This document shows, piece by piece, positions 1 to 9,084 of a stretch of DNA of 64,000 nucleotides. This DNA comes from Ctena decussata (lineage: Eukaryota > Mollusca > Bivalvia > Lucinida > Lucinidae): the NCBI GenBank assembly GCA_963989385.1, contig OZ022503.1:88447138-88511137 (forward strand), in the 5' to 3' direction. Below the pieces are notes generated by a model. The model did no database searches. It was given only the letters and a program-made list of their open reading frames with translations, and was not told the DNA's origin. The first letter of the stretch is position 1. Each line of letters starts with the position of its first letter. The translations under genes were made by a program, and so were the position numbers.

Positions 1-3
1 TAA

Positions 4-218
4 ATTCTAATGCACTTGCAAATATAACGCGACGTCTAACTGGATAACGTGAAAAATTTACGACAGTATATTCTGCGATTTACTGTCGCAAACCCGACGT
101 CATTAAGTAAGATCGCTTCTCATTGGCTGACGTCTGGTTTTACGTTGCTGAAAGCACTTGCGATGGGTGCAAAGTAGTACACTTTGAAAGGTGAAAATGT
201 GAAAAAGTGCATTAGAAT
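4..218. mobile_element. MITE family A, copy 1
   Basis: Terminal inverted repeats ATTCTAATGCACTT (4-17) and AAGTGCATTAGAAT (205-218) bound a 215-bp non-coding element. A related copy lies at 1073-1262; both share the internal GCGACGTCT, ACTGTCG and GACGTCTGGTTTTAC motifs. No transposase is visible. The superfamily is not determined because no clear target duplication can be read at the window edge. Confidence 0.6.
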
Positions 219-386
219 GGGGATAACTGTATTGAAAATTGTCATTTGGGGAGGTAAGTCGTCGGTTTTATGGTCGCAAATTGCGTTTTACGGCTCCGCT
301 GTCGCGTCGCCGTATTTAACGAAATTTCCGACCATAAAATCGACGATTTACCTCCCCAAATGACAATTTTGAATACAGTTATCCCC
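219..386. repeat. Foldback repeat with ~55-bp arms
   Basis: GGGGATAACTGTATTGAAAA at 219 onward is mirrored by the arm ending at 386, with few mismatches over roughly 55 bases (arms 219-275 and 331-386) around a ~55-bp loop. It abuts MITE A copy 1. A diverged remnant of its left arm also follows MITE A copy 2 (1263-1305), so the two may form one larger repeat. Confidence 0.65.
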
Positions 387-875
387 TAATTTAAGCTCTC
401 TGTTGATATTGCAATGTTATATTTTTTCTGCATTTATGAAGTTACTTCATCAACGTACTTGTAAATGTATTCATACAAATTAATGAAAGAGAGACAGAGA
501 GAGAGATTGAAACAGACAGACAGACAGGGATTCGTGTGTGTAACATGTTCCCTCCCTACTTTCAGGGCTCACAGGACTTTTCAGACATATGTGACTCATC
601 ACTCTCCTTTCGTTGCGTTATCCTTCCCTGATTCGAAAAAGTTACTTACTGCTGGCTTGACGAAAAGACTTTTCCAGGGGTTGGCCGAACTCCGATTCGA
701 ACCCGCAACCGTCTGTGTCTGAATCGAGGTCCCGTCTCCATATGACCTCGTTGATGGTGGGATGTTAAACCCGAGTTCACTAATTCTAGCCTTCAGTTCC
801 ACAGTATAGTGGGGTAATGAGGCTAAATGGTATAAGCCTAATATATGCATTTTTTGAAAGCAGACATAAGTCATT
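387..875. other. Intergenic stretch with tRNA-like B-box remnant
   Basis: No gene recognised. A GA-rich stretch lies near 487-530. On the minus strand, around 691-704, GCGGGTTCGAATCGG resembles a Pol III B box, as in decayed tRNA-derived SINEs, but no A box could be placed with confidence. Confidence 0.3.
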
Positions 876-1079
876 CTAGGGTAAAGTCGGGTAAATTCGG
901 ACAGCGTGTTAATTCGGACAGTGACGTTGTTTCCTTTATATATGTCAATTGTTTGGAACTCAAACAAAATTAACTGTGCAAACTTAAAATCCTGATGAGC
1001 CGCCTCGTCTGCATTTTCACTGTTTGCAATGGTATATCCGAATTAACCCGCTGTCCGAAGTTATCAGACTCGACCCTAA
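876..1079. mobile_element. MITE family B, copy 1
   Basis: Imperfect inverted ends of about 28 bp start CTAGGGTAAAGTCGGGTAAA at 876 and finish CAGACTCGACCCTAA at 1079. Both ends carry TTCGGACAGC or its complement. TA flanks both ends, as expected for a Tc1/mariner-type element, although this may be chance. A diverged second copy lies at 1797-1995. Confidence 0.55.
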
Positions 1080-1262
1080 TGCACTTCAGAATGTAACGCG
1101 ACGTCTGATTGCATAACGTCAACCATTTGCGACAGTGTATCCTCCGATATACTGTCGGAAACCCGACGTCATAATGATGTCACTTCTCATTGGTTGACGT
1201 CTGGTTTTACTTTGCTGAAGTGCTTGCAATGGGTTCAAAGAAGTAACAAAATGCATTAGAAT
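1073..1262. mobile_element. MITE family A, copy 2
   Basis: Begins CTAATGCACTT (1076-1086) and ends ATGCATTAGAAT (1251-1262). Similar along its length to 4-218, with small gaps. It abuts the right end of MITE B copy 1, which suggests that one element inserted at the terminus of the other. Confidence 0.55.
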
Positions 1263-1617
1263 GTTGGGTAATTGTCATTTGCGGAGGTAAATAGTGACGC
1301 GGAGCCGTTATTCCCGAGTTTACTACACCAGTCATTTGCACCCACAGCTCTCCCAGTGCTAGTAAATAGTAGGCTTTGCATTTCTTTTAACAGAGCCATG
1401 CAGAAAACTCGCACTGTGAAAAGAATTTCGTTAAATCCCCTCGAAATGTGGTGTTCTTTTCAATAACAAACTAATCATTAATTCCATGCACCTCTAATAT
1501 AGGAAAAGGGCAAAACATTTCGGGAGCACGGTTTAAACTTTTTGGGAGCCGGAAATATGTAATATGTTTTCAGGAACCTGGGCGTGGGAATTCTGTCATT
1601 ATGCAGAGAGCAAAGGA
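1263..1617. other. Unassigned stretch
   Basis: Starts with a diverged remnant of the foldback arm seen at 219-275 (ATTGTCATTTGCGGAGGTAAA). No coding feature is recognised in the rest. Confidence 0.3.
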
Positions 1618-1620
1618 GCG

Positions 1621-1673
<53 letters not shown>
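1618..1673. repeat. (GC)n(AC)n microsatellite
   Basis: A short GC dinucleotide run passes into about 22 AC dinucleotides. Short frames across it (Thr-His or Cys-Val repeats) are translation of the microsatellite and not genes. Confidence 0.95.
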
Positions 1674-1676
<3 letters not shown>

Positions 1677-1796
1677 TTTGGTAGGCCCTCATGTTTCCAG
1701 GGCCAATCTTCCATTTGAAGGATCTGCCTTCGGAAATTGTAACTTGTAGTTAAAACAATGCTAACAGTATTATCCCTATTTTTGGACAGATTACTA

Positions 1797-1995
1797 AGGC
1801 CAAGTAAGGTAAATTCAGACAGCAGGCGAATTCGGACAGTGACAAAGTTTCATTTACAAATGTATATGTCAGTTGAGAATTTACTGGGCAAACAGTGAAA
1901 ATCCTGATGAGACGACTCATCTCGTCTGGATTTCCACTGTTTGCAATGTATGTCCGAATTTATCCGCTGTCTGAAGGTACTAGACTCGCCCCTGG
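1797..1995. mobile_element. MITE family B, copy 2 (diverged)
   Basis: Shares with 876-1079 the order GGTAAATTCAGACAGC, TTCGGACAGTGAC, AATCCTGATGAG, ACTGTTTGCAATG, TGTCCGAATT and a terminal ACTAGACTCG. The ends are more diverged than in copy 1. Confidence 0.5.
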
Positions 1996-2030
1996 TGAAT
2001 AAAGTACGAAAAAGAAAAACATTTAAAATG

Positions 2031-2036
2031 TTTAAT
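2031..2036 (-). promoter_or_regulatory. Candidate poly(A) signal ATTAAA
   Basis: TTTAAT on the plus strand reads ATTAAA, the common variant polyadenylation signal, on the minus strand. It lies about 65 bases beyond the stop codon of the CBM14 terminal exon. The position is plausible, but the motif is short in an AT-rich sequence. Confidence 0.35.
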
Positions 2037-2099
2037 ACAGTCTAGTCTGCAAATCATAAAATCGAGCTCAAAATATTAGTCATTATCTGGTTTCAAATA

Positions 2100-2338
2100 T
2101 TAGTTATCGTCTGGTTTGACACAATCCTGGACACTCGGGTCAAAAATAGTTTGCTGCCCGTCGACTTCATCGCACGCCATTTTCGTTTCGAAACGACCGT
2201 TTTTGCATAGAGCATAATAACGTGAATTAGGCATATGTGGAAACCCATATTTCCCGGTTCCTAAGCCCGTGCAATCCAGATGGTCTACCCAGCAAGGTTG
2301 TCCGTGAGCATGTACATTAAGATATTTCCTTGTATCAC
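2100..2338 (-). CDS. Terminal exon of a CBM14/peritrophin-A-like gene
   Basis: This exon is inferred from splice signals and protein pattern and has no start codon of its own. On the minus strand an acceptor (TTACATTTCAG) precedes position 2338. The first two bases complete a codon (phase 1), 78 codons follow, and a TAA stop lies at 2102-2100. The donor exon at 6510-6734 ends with one codon base, T, so splicing creates a TGT Cys codon. Counted from that junction Cys, the cysteines follow CX14CX6CX21CX10CX16C, close to the six-cysteine peritrophin-A (CBM14) chitin-binding pattern. The usual FDP motif is present before the last Cys. Such modules occur in secreted chitin-binding and shell or cuticle matrix proteins; the actual ligand is inference. 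I identified no other exons. Confidence 0.7.
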
Positions 2339-2410
2339 CTGAAATGTAAAAATTTGGTTATAGGGTCCCAAAAAGTTTTTTTTCCTATTGCTTCACGAAA
2401 CATTATGACT

Positions 2411-2646
2411 GAGCCGCGACACGAGAAAACCAACCAAGTGGCATATGCGCCATCGAAGAATCAGATCAGCCTGGGAATCCGCCCAGTCTGATCAGAGTCT
2501 TCGTTGTCGACATGGACGTAATTAAGACACTTAGCTATCCATTAAGCGCATAGCGAAGAATCAGATCAGACTGGGCGGATGCTCAGGGGAATTAGAGTCT
2601 TCGCTGCTGCACATGCCACTTTGTTGTTTTTGTCGTGTCGCGGCTC
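2411..2646. mobile_element. MITE family C, copy 1
   Basis: Inverted ends GAGCCGCGACACGAGAAAAC (2411) and its counterpart finishing TCGTGTCGCGGCTC (2646); arms extend about 40 bp through GTGGCATATGCGC. Inner sequences AGATCAGCCTGGG and TCAGACTGGGCGG are also arranged in inverted order, so most of the element can fold back. Related copies lie at 6765-6993 and 15163-15399. Confidence 0.75.
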
Positions 2647-3274
2647 ATGTGACCACCTTTTAGAGTTGCTTCGACAAGACGGTTCAAATGAGTGAGATAA
2701 TATACATTTCCAAAGAATGAATAGGCCCGTAGCCTGCTTAGGAGGTCTAAGCCTGCCAAGGAATAGTGTGGGTAGGTTAAGTGGCTGTCCCGACATGACC
2801 ATAGCTGTAAAGCAACAACAAAACAACAACAACTCTGTATGATTCTCATTATATCTGCCTCTACAAGCTGGTTCAAATGAAGGAATAACTAGAAATGTTT
2901 TCAGGGAAACAAATGTCCCCTACCAGGCCATTTCCACATCTTCTAAGCCACTGAAAGTCTGTTCCCGCCCACTCTTTCATTACCCTAAGCCTTTGCTATG
3001 TTGTTATAATCTATCAGGTTTGGTATAAAGATTTCATTACATTCTAGAGAATAAAAGTCCCGCTGTGACCCTAGAAAACGAAGTCAGGCTCACCAAAATT
3101 TCATCAGCTCTTCTACTTGTTTTAATTATATATTGCTCAAAATAAGTCAGGGATATTAAGACATTAAAGGCAGCAGAAGTTAGGAAAATAAGTAGATGAA
3201 TATTAAATTGTTATAATTCATAAAACAAATATTCATAAAGACCCTCAATATGAATATTGAAACAATTAAGCTTG
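2647..3274. other. Intronic stretch, weak direct repeat
   Basis: Lies inside the intron of the CBM14 gene. A diverged direct repeat with GGTTCAAATGA as its clearest block recurs at about 2680 and 2870. Nothing else recognised. Confidence 0.3.
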
Positions 3275-3680
3275 TCACGTGACCTAGAGTAAATTGGAAG
3301 TAGACAAGGGGTTGACACCGAAATTTCACACGAATCCAGCGCAGCAATGACTAATAATTTTTATGCAAACTTTATTAAGGCAGACGCATAATGCCTCAGT
3401 TAACAAGATACTGATACTTTTTCATGTGAAGAGAGAAAATGATATCCGTAAAAGGTTTCATTGTGTGGTGAATTGTCTCACATATGGTGACAATTGGAAC
3501 AGCCCTACACCTTAAATAACGTAATAAAGCCTACCAAAGTGGGTGTTTTCAGTTTGGAAAATTATGGAGAATTTTATTATTAACAGAATCTGAGGGTCCT
3601 AAAGAAATTTTTTCGCCGATGTGAAATTGAGGTGTGGACCACATAGTCCTTTATGTGCTGCTCTAGGTCACATGACCTGC
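3275..3680. repeat. Diverged inverted-repeat element
   Basis: GTCACGTGACCTAGAG near 3275-3292 is answered by CTCTAGGTCACATGACC near 3660-3680. Further inward, ACACCGAAATTTCACA pairs roughly with TGTGAAATTGAGGTGT. The arms are about 60 bp with gaps. This is probably an old MITE; no target duplication was seen. Confidence 0.4.
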
Positions 3681-4059
3681 ATTAACTGTTTCTGTTTTGG
3701 TTGAAAAGTGTTCTGTCAATATACATCAATAAACTAACCCAGCTATTATTAGTAATTTTTGTACACGCTTCTTTGTCATTTTGTGAGGAGTATATATCCA
3801 TAAATGTCTGATTGCATTCCATCTACTGGTTCAAGTAATTTATTCTTAGTAGAAATTATCAAGTGCTACTTTGACCTGGGAAATGAGGTCAGTGTCATCA
3901 AAATGCAACCAGCTCTTGAGCTTGTCTCAGTGATATGTCCATGCAAGTTTCAAGAAAATCCATCCTCTGGTTCCAACATATCCCACATACAAGACTTTGA
4001 CCTTGAAAAAGGGTCAAGATCACCAAGAACAATCATGTCTTAAAATTTCACAATGATAT
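3681..4059. other. Intronic stretch, nothing recognised
   Basis: AT-rich sequence between the inverted-repeat element and the LINE fragment. The 79-codon frame at 3804-4043 has no recognisable motif and lies in repeat-rich intron sequence. Confidence 0.3.
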
Positions 4060-4450
4060 ATATAATGGAAGTCCGTTTGTTGACCGTGATCAGGAGTTCG
4101 TCATGTCCTTCAATGGCTGCTTGGATATTTCTGTGAATATCTTCGTCAGTTATATATGATCCTTGTACAAGATGTTTAGTAACCTACGGTAGCATCTCAT
4201 CTCAAAGGCCTGCGTTCTTTTCTCTGACTCTGCTGTCAAAGTCTATGACTCACAGGTGTTATTTGTCCAATTTGGCTTCAGCTTTGTCATACCTGCAGTG
4301 GCTTGAGCAATCTTTAAGAGAACATACGGTTTTGAGTTACCATCTGAGACAATTGCTCCAAGGTATTTGAAGTTTGTGCATTTTATTTCTACCTTAAAAC
4401 CAGAGGACCATTGGTCTTGTAGCTCACCTACGTCCATTCATCATCCGCGT
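4060..4450 (-). pseudogene. LINE reverse transcriptase C-terminal fragment
   Basis: On the minus strand the frame 4437-4243 contains TNFKYLGAIVSDGNSKPYVL followed by KIAQATAGMTKLK. This is the characteristic segment after the RT catalytic core of many animal non-LTR retrotransposons. Downstream, after frame breaks, FEMRCYRRLLNI and a weak DHI segment continue the same protein. No catalytic YXDD box, endonuclease or 3' tail is present, so this is a dead fragment. It lies in the CBM14 gene intron in the same orientation as the gene. I cannot assign the clade safely; RTE-like or Jockey-like are both possible. Confidence 0.65.
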
Positions 4451-4589
4451 ACTTATGTTGGCATTATCAACATATCATTATCTGAATTGTAGACTAAATG
4501 TCATTTACATATATGCAGAGATTCAGCTTCATCTCGCTAATGGCTTCCGAGAAGACTTTTTTTTATTATTTTTTATATAAAATATAGCC

Positions 4590-6110
4590 TTTCGGTTGTA
4601 ATGGCAACCAATCAAAATCACTGATTTGAGAAAAATGATATGGCTGGTAGAAGACTTTTTCAATGAACATTTCTGTGAAAAGTTTGTCAAAATATCTGCA
4701 ATAACACAGAAAGAAATGCCAATTTACACTTTTTTCATTATTAGTGTATGGACCTTTAAGTTTCCATAGCAATGAAAGGTGCCCAATGAAACCACATGGG
4801 CAACAATAATAAAAAACAATTTATGTAGAGACTTATTATATGAACAAATTTTAAGAGTAACTACACTTCAGGAACTGACTGAATCAGATCCCAAACCCTA
4901 TCACCAACATCAAAGGGAAAGATTGACAAAGACATCCCAACAAACAATAAATTACAAGTGATAAGCCGAGTCAGCAGCTCTTTCCCAAATAGGTGGCAAC
5001 TCAGCTATCTTTATTGAACTAAATAATTCAGACCAACAGATTGGTTACAACAGACTAAGCAAATTATACGAAAAAACATTTAACAATTATTTTTACCTAT
5101 TTTCTATTTTTATTATAGAAGGGTTAAAATGAGAACACAATAAATTAAACAGCGCCGAACATAAAACAAATGCAACCGCAACGAAAGTACCGCCTTGGGA
5201 CAAGTATGCAAAGTATCCTCCTTATGACTTCTGAATAGAAGTTTTTTTTAAATATTACATTACCATATATGTTGTCATGGCAACGAACTAATTTCAGTGA
5301 TTTGGAAAAAAAATCATATGAATCATAGACGATTTCTCAAGAGATATTTCTGTAGAAAAAGATTCTAAATAACTGCAATGAGACTGCAAAAACTGATAAT
5401 TTCCACTTTTCCTATTATAGGTCAATGAAAAGTAAGTTGTCATAGCAACTAAACTGTCAGAGCAATTACCATGAAAACAGTTATTCTATAGAGGCTGGTC
5501 TTAAGATACTTTTGTTAAGTTTAAGCTTTATCAGCCACATAGTTTTTTAGAAGTTGACTTTTGATATTTTTTCTATTCAACCAGCCAAATTGCGCAATGT
5601 GCATAAATTTTATGTGGTTGGTAGGGAACGACACAAGAAACATTTCTAAAAAGTTTTGCCAAAATATCTGCAGTGACATAGCAATACATGCAAGTTTTCT
5701 ATTTTCCCATTTTAAGTCAACGGAAACTATAAGTTGCCATAGGAACCAAACTGCCGGAGCAATTCGGCCATGAGAAACAGTTTTTTTTATAGAGGCTAGT
5801 ATTAAAATCCTTTTCATGAAGTTTGAGCTTAGCGGCCTGATAGTTCTTGAAGAGATGAATTTAGTATATTTTTTCTGTTTTTTTTCCCATTTGGTTGCCG
5901 TGGCAACCAGACAAATTGTGCAATTTGCATGTTTCATGAGGTTGACAGAGGCCTATTTTATAAACGTTTGTGAAAGCGTTTTGACAAAATATCTGCAGTG
6001 ACATAGCAATAAATGCTAATTTTTATATTTCCCTATACAAGTCAACAGAACTTAAAGTTGCCATGGAAACCAAAGTTTCGAAGCGATTTGGATACAAAAA
6101 AGTTTTATTG
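4590..6110. repeat. Diverged ~300-bp tandem repeat, about four copies
   Basis: Repeating landmarks in the same order are: a GTTGCCATGGCAACC-type block, an AACATTTCTGTGAAAAG-type block, CAAAATATCTGCAGTGACATAGCAAT, a TTTCCC..AAGTCAACGGAAA block, AAGTTGCCATAGCAACCAAA, then CAGTT..TATAGAGGCT. Copies begin near 4590, 5260, 5525 and 5830. The first is separated from the rest by unrelated sequence (about 4790-5230). Copies have diverged substantially, so the array is old. Short frames on both strands here are not genes. Confidence 0.6.
4960..5200. repeat. Diverged copy of a dispersed repeat (pair of 19155-19445)
   Basis: Shares CCGAGTCAGCAGCT..TTCCCAAATAGGTGGCAACTCAGC and, further on, GTACCGCCTTGGGAC with the sequence near 19270-19430 in the same order and orientation. 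The element type is not known. It interrupts the ~300-bp tandem repeat between its first and second copies. Confidence 0.45.
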
Positions 6111-6181
6111 TTCCCCCTCCCCCACCTCACACTCACCCACGACCCCAATTCCCTGCCTATAAGTGCTATATATGAAATTTG

Positions 6182-6378
6182 ATAGCAATGGACCTTATAA
6201 ATATTACGTCCTTTTCAATGGTATTTTAGTCATATCAGGGCGATGGGAAGGTGATGATGAAATTTATGTGCAATAGAACTCCGTTTACGTTTTAAAAGAT
6301 TTCCGCTTCCAGCGGGTTTAAACCTGGGACCGCTAGGTCAGCAGGCCAGCGCTTAACCTACAGAACTACAGGGGCTTC
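6182..6378 (-). mobile_element. tRNA-derived SINE, copy 1
   Basis: On the minus strand it starts GAAGCCCCTGTAGTTCTGTA, with an A-box-like TAGTTCTGTAGGTTAAGCG and a B-box-like GGTTTAAACCC. The non-tRNA body follows (GCTGGAAGCGGAAAT, then CTATTGCACA and CACCTTCCCAT). The same head and body occur on the plus strand at 22512-22706, so this is a real dispersed family with a tRNA head and a conserved body. Neither copy ends in an obvious long A tail. Confidence 0.7.
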
Positions 6379-6509
6379 ACTCCATCGTCTACAGACGCAA
6401 ACATGAAGTCACGAAAATTGTTGCCAATTGTTACAATGGCGCGGAGAAAACGCGGAAATGTATCCATACACTAAAAGTAGAAGCAAGTAAGGAACTATTT
6501 TCTACTTAC

Positions 6510-6734
6510 AGATAAACGATTTAATTTTTCGACTTCCACACTGTTTTATGACCTTCTGAAAGGGCCTGCACTTCTTGGAGTTTTTGTCGAAAAGTTTCGG
6601 ATATTCGCATTCAAACAAGTTTGGTTCAGTGACTCTAGGCAGATCGGAGACGGGTCGACTGCAATCATAGTACAGCTGACATTCCCCTGGATGTGTTAAA
6701 TTGCCAGAATTGGTTGTGCACGGTGAGTCACCCA
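6510..6734 (-). CDS. Internal CBM14/peritrophin-A-like exon
   Basis: A minus-strand acceptor (TTCTCTTTACAG) lies just above 6734 and a strong donor (GTAAGT) just below 6510. The 225-bp exon is phase 1 at both ends, as is common for shuffled extracellular modules. The cysteines follow CX12CX5CX17CX12CX9C with the core CQLYYDC and LFDKNSKKC, matching the six-cysteine peritrophin-A (CBM14) family, which binds chitin in secreted proteins. The open frame continues above 6734 only because it reads through intron and into a MITE, so the Met at 6801 is not a real start. It splices in frame to the terminal exon at 2100-2338. Upstream exons, including a signal peptide, were not found. Chitin binding is inferred from the family. 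Confidence 0.75.
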
Positions 6735-6764
6735 CTGTAAAGAGAACTTGGCGGCATATAATTG

Positions 6765-6993
6765 CGCCGGGACACGACAACAACGTGGCATGTGCGCCCA
6801 TCGAAGACTCCGATCAGCCTGGGCATCCACCTAGTGTGACCAGTCTTCGCTGCGTGCTTAAAGGGTAACTTAGGGTCTGAGCTAGCTCCATGCCGACAGC
6901 AAAGACTCTTATCAGACTTAGTGGATGCCCAGGCTGGTCCGAGATTTGGCTAGGCGCAAATGCCACTTTGTTGGTTTTGTCGTGTCGAGGCTT
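6765..6993. mobile_element. MITE family C, copy 2
   Basis: Inverted ends CGGGACACGACAACAACGTGG (about 6768) and CCACTTTGTTGGTTTTGTCG..CGAGGC (to 6993) match the termini of 2411-2646. It sits about 30 bp upstream of the CBM14 exon acceptor, inside the upstream intron. Confidence 0.65.
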
Positions 6994-7976
6994 GTCTGAT
7001 CAAAACCTTTGCTGTTTGCATGCATCTATACATTTGATAATCAAAGGACCGGAAAGCCCGGAAGAGCTACGGATAACCTTTAGATACGAAAGAAAAGAAT
7101 CTAATAGGACTGTACAGTCATGCTGATCCATGATTTCTGACGGAATCTGTCATTTCACAGGATCAGTACCCTCGGCTTTAGAAAACCTTTTCAAGTCGAA
7201 TTTTCCCTATATTCTAAAGTGAAACAGACATACATGTATTTTAGATTAATAAGATTTTATTGCATTTATCAAACAAGCAATGGAGTCGGGCTACAAGTTC
7301 TCACAGCGTTACACGTAGCTAGCTACAGCAATTCCCTTTTTAGTCATATTTCAAGGGACAGTAAAGACCTGGATCTTACGTTTTGATAAAGCTGTACAAT
7401 ATTTGCCAGTAACCAAACGGCTTTCTAAACATTTCATAGAATGTCACCTCTAAACACGTTAGTTTTTCCTTACCCGTCAGTCGTCGCTGATTAACACACG
7501 TTGTTTGAGGGCCGTTCATGAAATATTATTCACGACGTCGAAGACATCATGTGTTTATCAGGGATAGTTCAAGGCAAGAAAAAATATTTCCTAAGTTGAA
7601 CAGGCATAGCCATGCAGAAGCTAGACTATGAGCAGTATTCAGTACCACTGCTGACTGGTGTAGAAAGATAAACACACACGTCGTAATTATTCATATGAAT
7701 TCATGCATATTCATTATCGGTTCAAATTGTATCATAACTCTGCTGCCTTTGTTTTTATACTTACAATCAAATGCACCAAAATGTTGCACATTTTACATTT
7801 TAATTAACATTCAAACCATTCCGTTAATGTTGAAAATATTTCATGGCGTACTGTATTTAACTGCGCATGTGTACGTGGCACTGTAAGGCACTTCCGGTCT
7901 TATGTCTGCAGTAGCTAGAAATGACACTTAGACTCTGTCATTTACCAGTGTATATATGGCAGTAGGAAGCAAAGCA
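6994..7976. other. Unassigned stretch
   Basis: No coding feature recognised. A weak inverted repeat pairs 7520-7562 with about 7662-7705 (TGTGTTTATC against GATAAACACACA), possibly another decayed MITE. Confidence 0.3.
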
Positions 7977-8211
7977 GCCTGGTCCCGAGGTTATAAAACC
8001 TTTTTCATGCTCAACTCAGCTGAGCATGAAATTTTGCCTTCTAATAAAAAGCAAATTACTGATAAGTACAATTGTTTTCTTGCTCAAATGAGCTGAGTAT
8101 GGCATTTTCTCTGCTTATGAATATGAAAATGCCAACATTAGTTGGCGTTTTCATATTCATCAGCAGAGAAAATTTCAAGAAATAAGTTTTATAACCTTGG
8201 GGCCTGATTGG
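7977..8211. mobile_element. MITE family D, copy 1
   Basis: Ends CCTGGTCCCGAGGTTATAAA and TTTATAACCTTGGGGCCTGA are inverted. The left arm continues into the palindrome CTCAACTCAGCTGAGCATGA. Near the right end lies a perfect-looking hairpin, TGAAAATGCCAAC / GTTGGCGTTTTCA, flanked by TCTCTGCT and AGCAGAGA. Copy 2 (18155-18411) is in the opposite orientation. Confidence 0.7.
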
Positions 8212-8524
8212 TTTAAACAATATTTTATTTGAAACCGAAACATACTAAAGTTAATACAATAATATATAAATGAAATCAGTTCAAATAGGATTCAGAAGAA
8301 AGTATTTCGACTTATGTGAATCTGTATCCTAATTTGCTATCGATCATGTCGTATAGTAATTTGAACTTTGATACTTTCAACAGTTGACTACAGAATCAAT
8401 TTAGTTTCAACCAAAGATGACTAGCAAAAGTGTAACATATAACTAGGTATTTTGAAAACAAGATACTAGACAGTATAGACAGTAAAGTTATTAAAGTCCA
8501 CGGCGGAAACACAAGGATCAGCAA
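8212..8524. other. Unassigned AT-rich stretch
   Basis: No coding, RNA or repeat feature recognised. Confidence 0.25.
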
Positions 8525-8612
8525 ACTTCAAATCAACGCCTGCCCAACGTCAATGACGTTGAACCAACGTCGATTCAATGCTGACTCAACGTTGTGTGGC
8601 CGGTGGGACATA
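8525..8612. repeat. ACGTTGA-rich short repeat, copy 1
   Basis: Closely spaced CAACGTC and GACGTTGA motifs followed by GGCCGGTGGGACA. The same arrangement, ending GCCCTGTGGGCAAA, recurs in direct orientation at 8885-8990. Function unknown. Confidence 0.45.
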
Positions 8613-8884
8613 TCAAAGAGGAATCAGCAGAGAAGCAAATAGACTGAAAATATTCATTGAAAATGACAACAAGTGTGAAACAGAACAAAATTTATGTAAA
8701 GGAGAGCTCCACGTGGAATGGAACTTTGAGTTTGCCGTCAGTTACCTCATCTTAAGAAATGAAAAAGCACATGCGAATCCAAGACATTCTAATTGCTTAA
8801 AAGCTAAAGTTTTGCAGAGACACATGACAAGTCACTTCAGTTAGAAAATACCGACTACAGCGGGCACGCAAGGCCTAATAAACC
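8613..8884. other. Spacer between the two ACGTTGA-rich repeats
   Basis: A frame of 88 codons (8578-8844) crosses the repeat edge and shows no recognised motif. The sequence is probably an insertion or element interior. Confidence 0.25.
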
Positions 8885-8990
8885 CCTGAGTCAACGCTAG
8901 TTTAACGTCGTGACGTTAAATCAACGTCGTGACGTTGAATCAACGTCGACTCAGTGTCGATTCAAAATTGAGTGCCCTGTGGGCAAATTG
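8885..8990. repeat. ACGTTGA-rich short repeat, copy 2
   Basis: Contains a ~20-bp tandem (TAAATCAACGTCGTGACGT, then TTGAATCAACGTCGACTC) followed by a GCCCTGTGGGCAAA end similar in layout to copy 1. Confidence 0.45.
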
Positions 8991-9084
8991 TACACGTCAA
9001 GAATCTGCATAGTATTGCGATTTAACACCATCGTGCATTCTAATTATATGTAGTATAGAATGAAGATTAACTTACTGTATTTCT

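Noticed and set aside
6735..6801. Met at 6801 as the start of the CBM14 peptide
   Set aside because: This segment is intron and MITE sequence. The splice acceptor at 6735-6740 and the cysteine pattern place the exon start at 6734.
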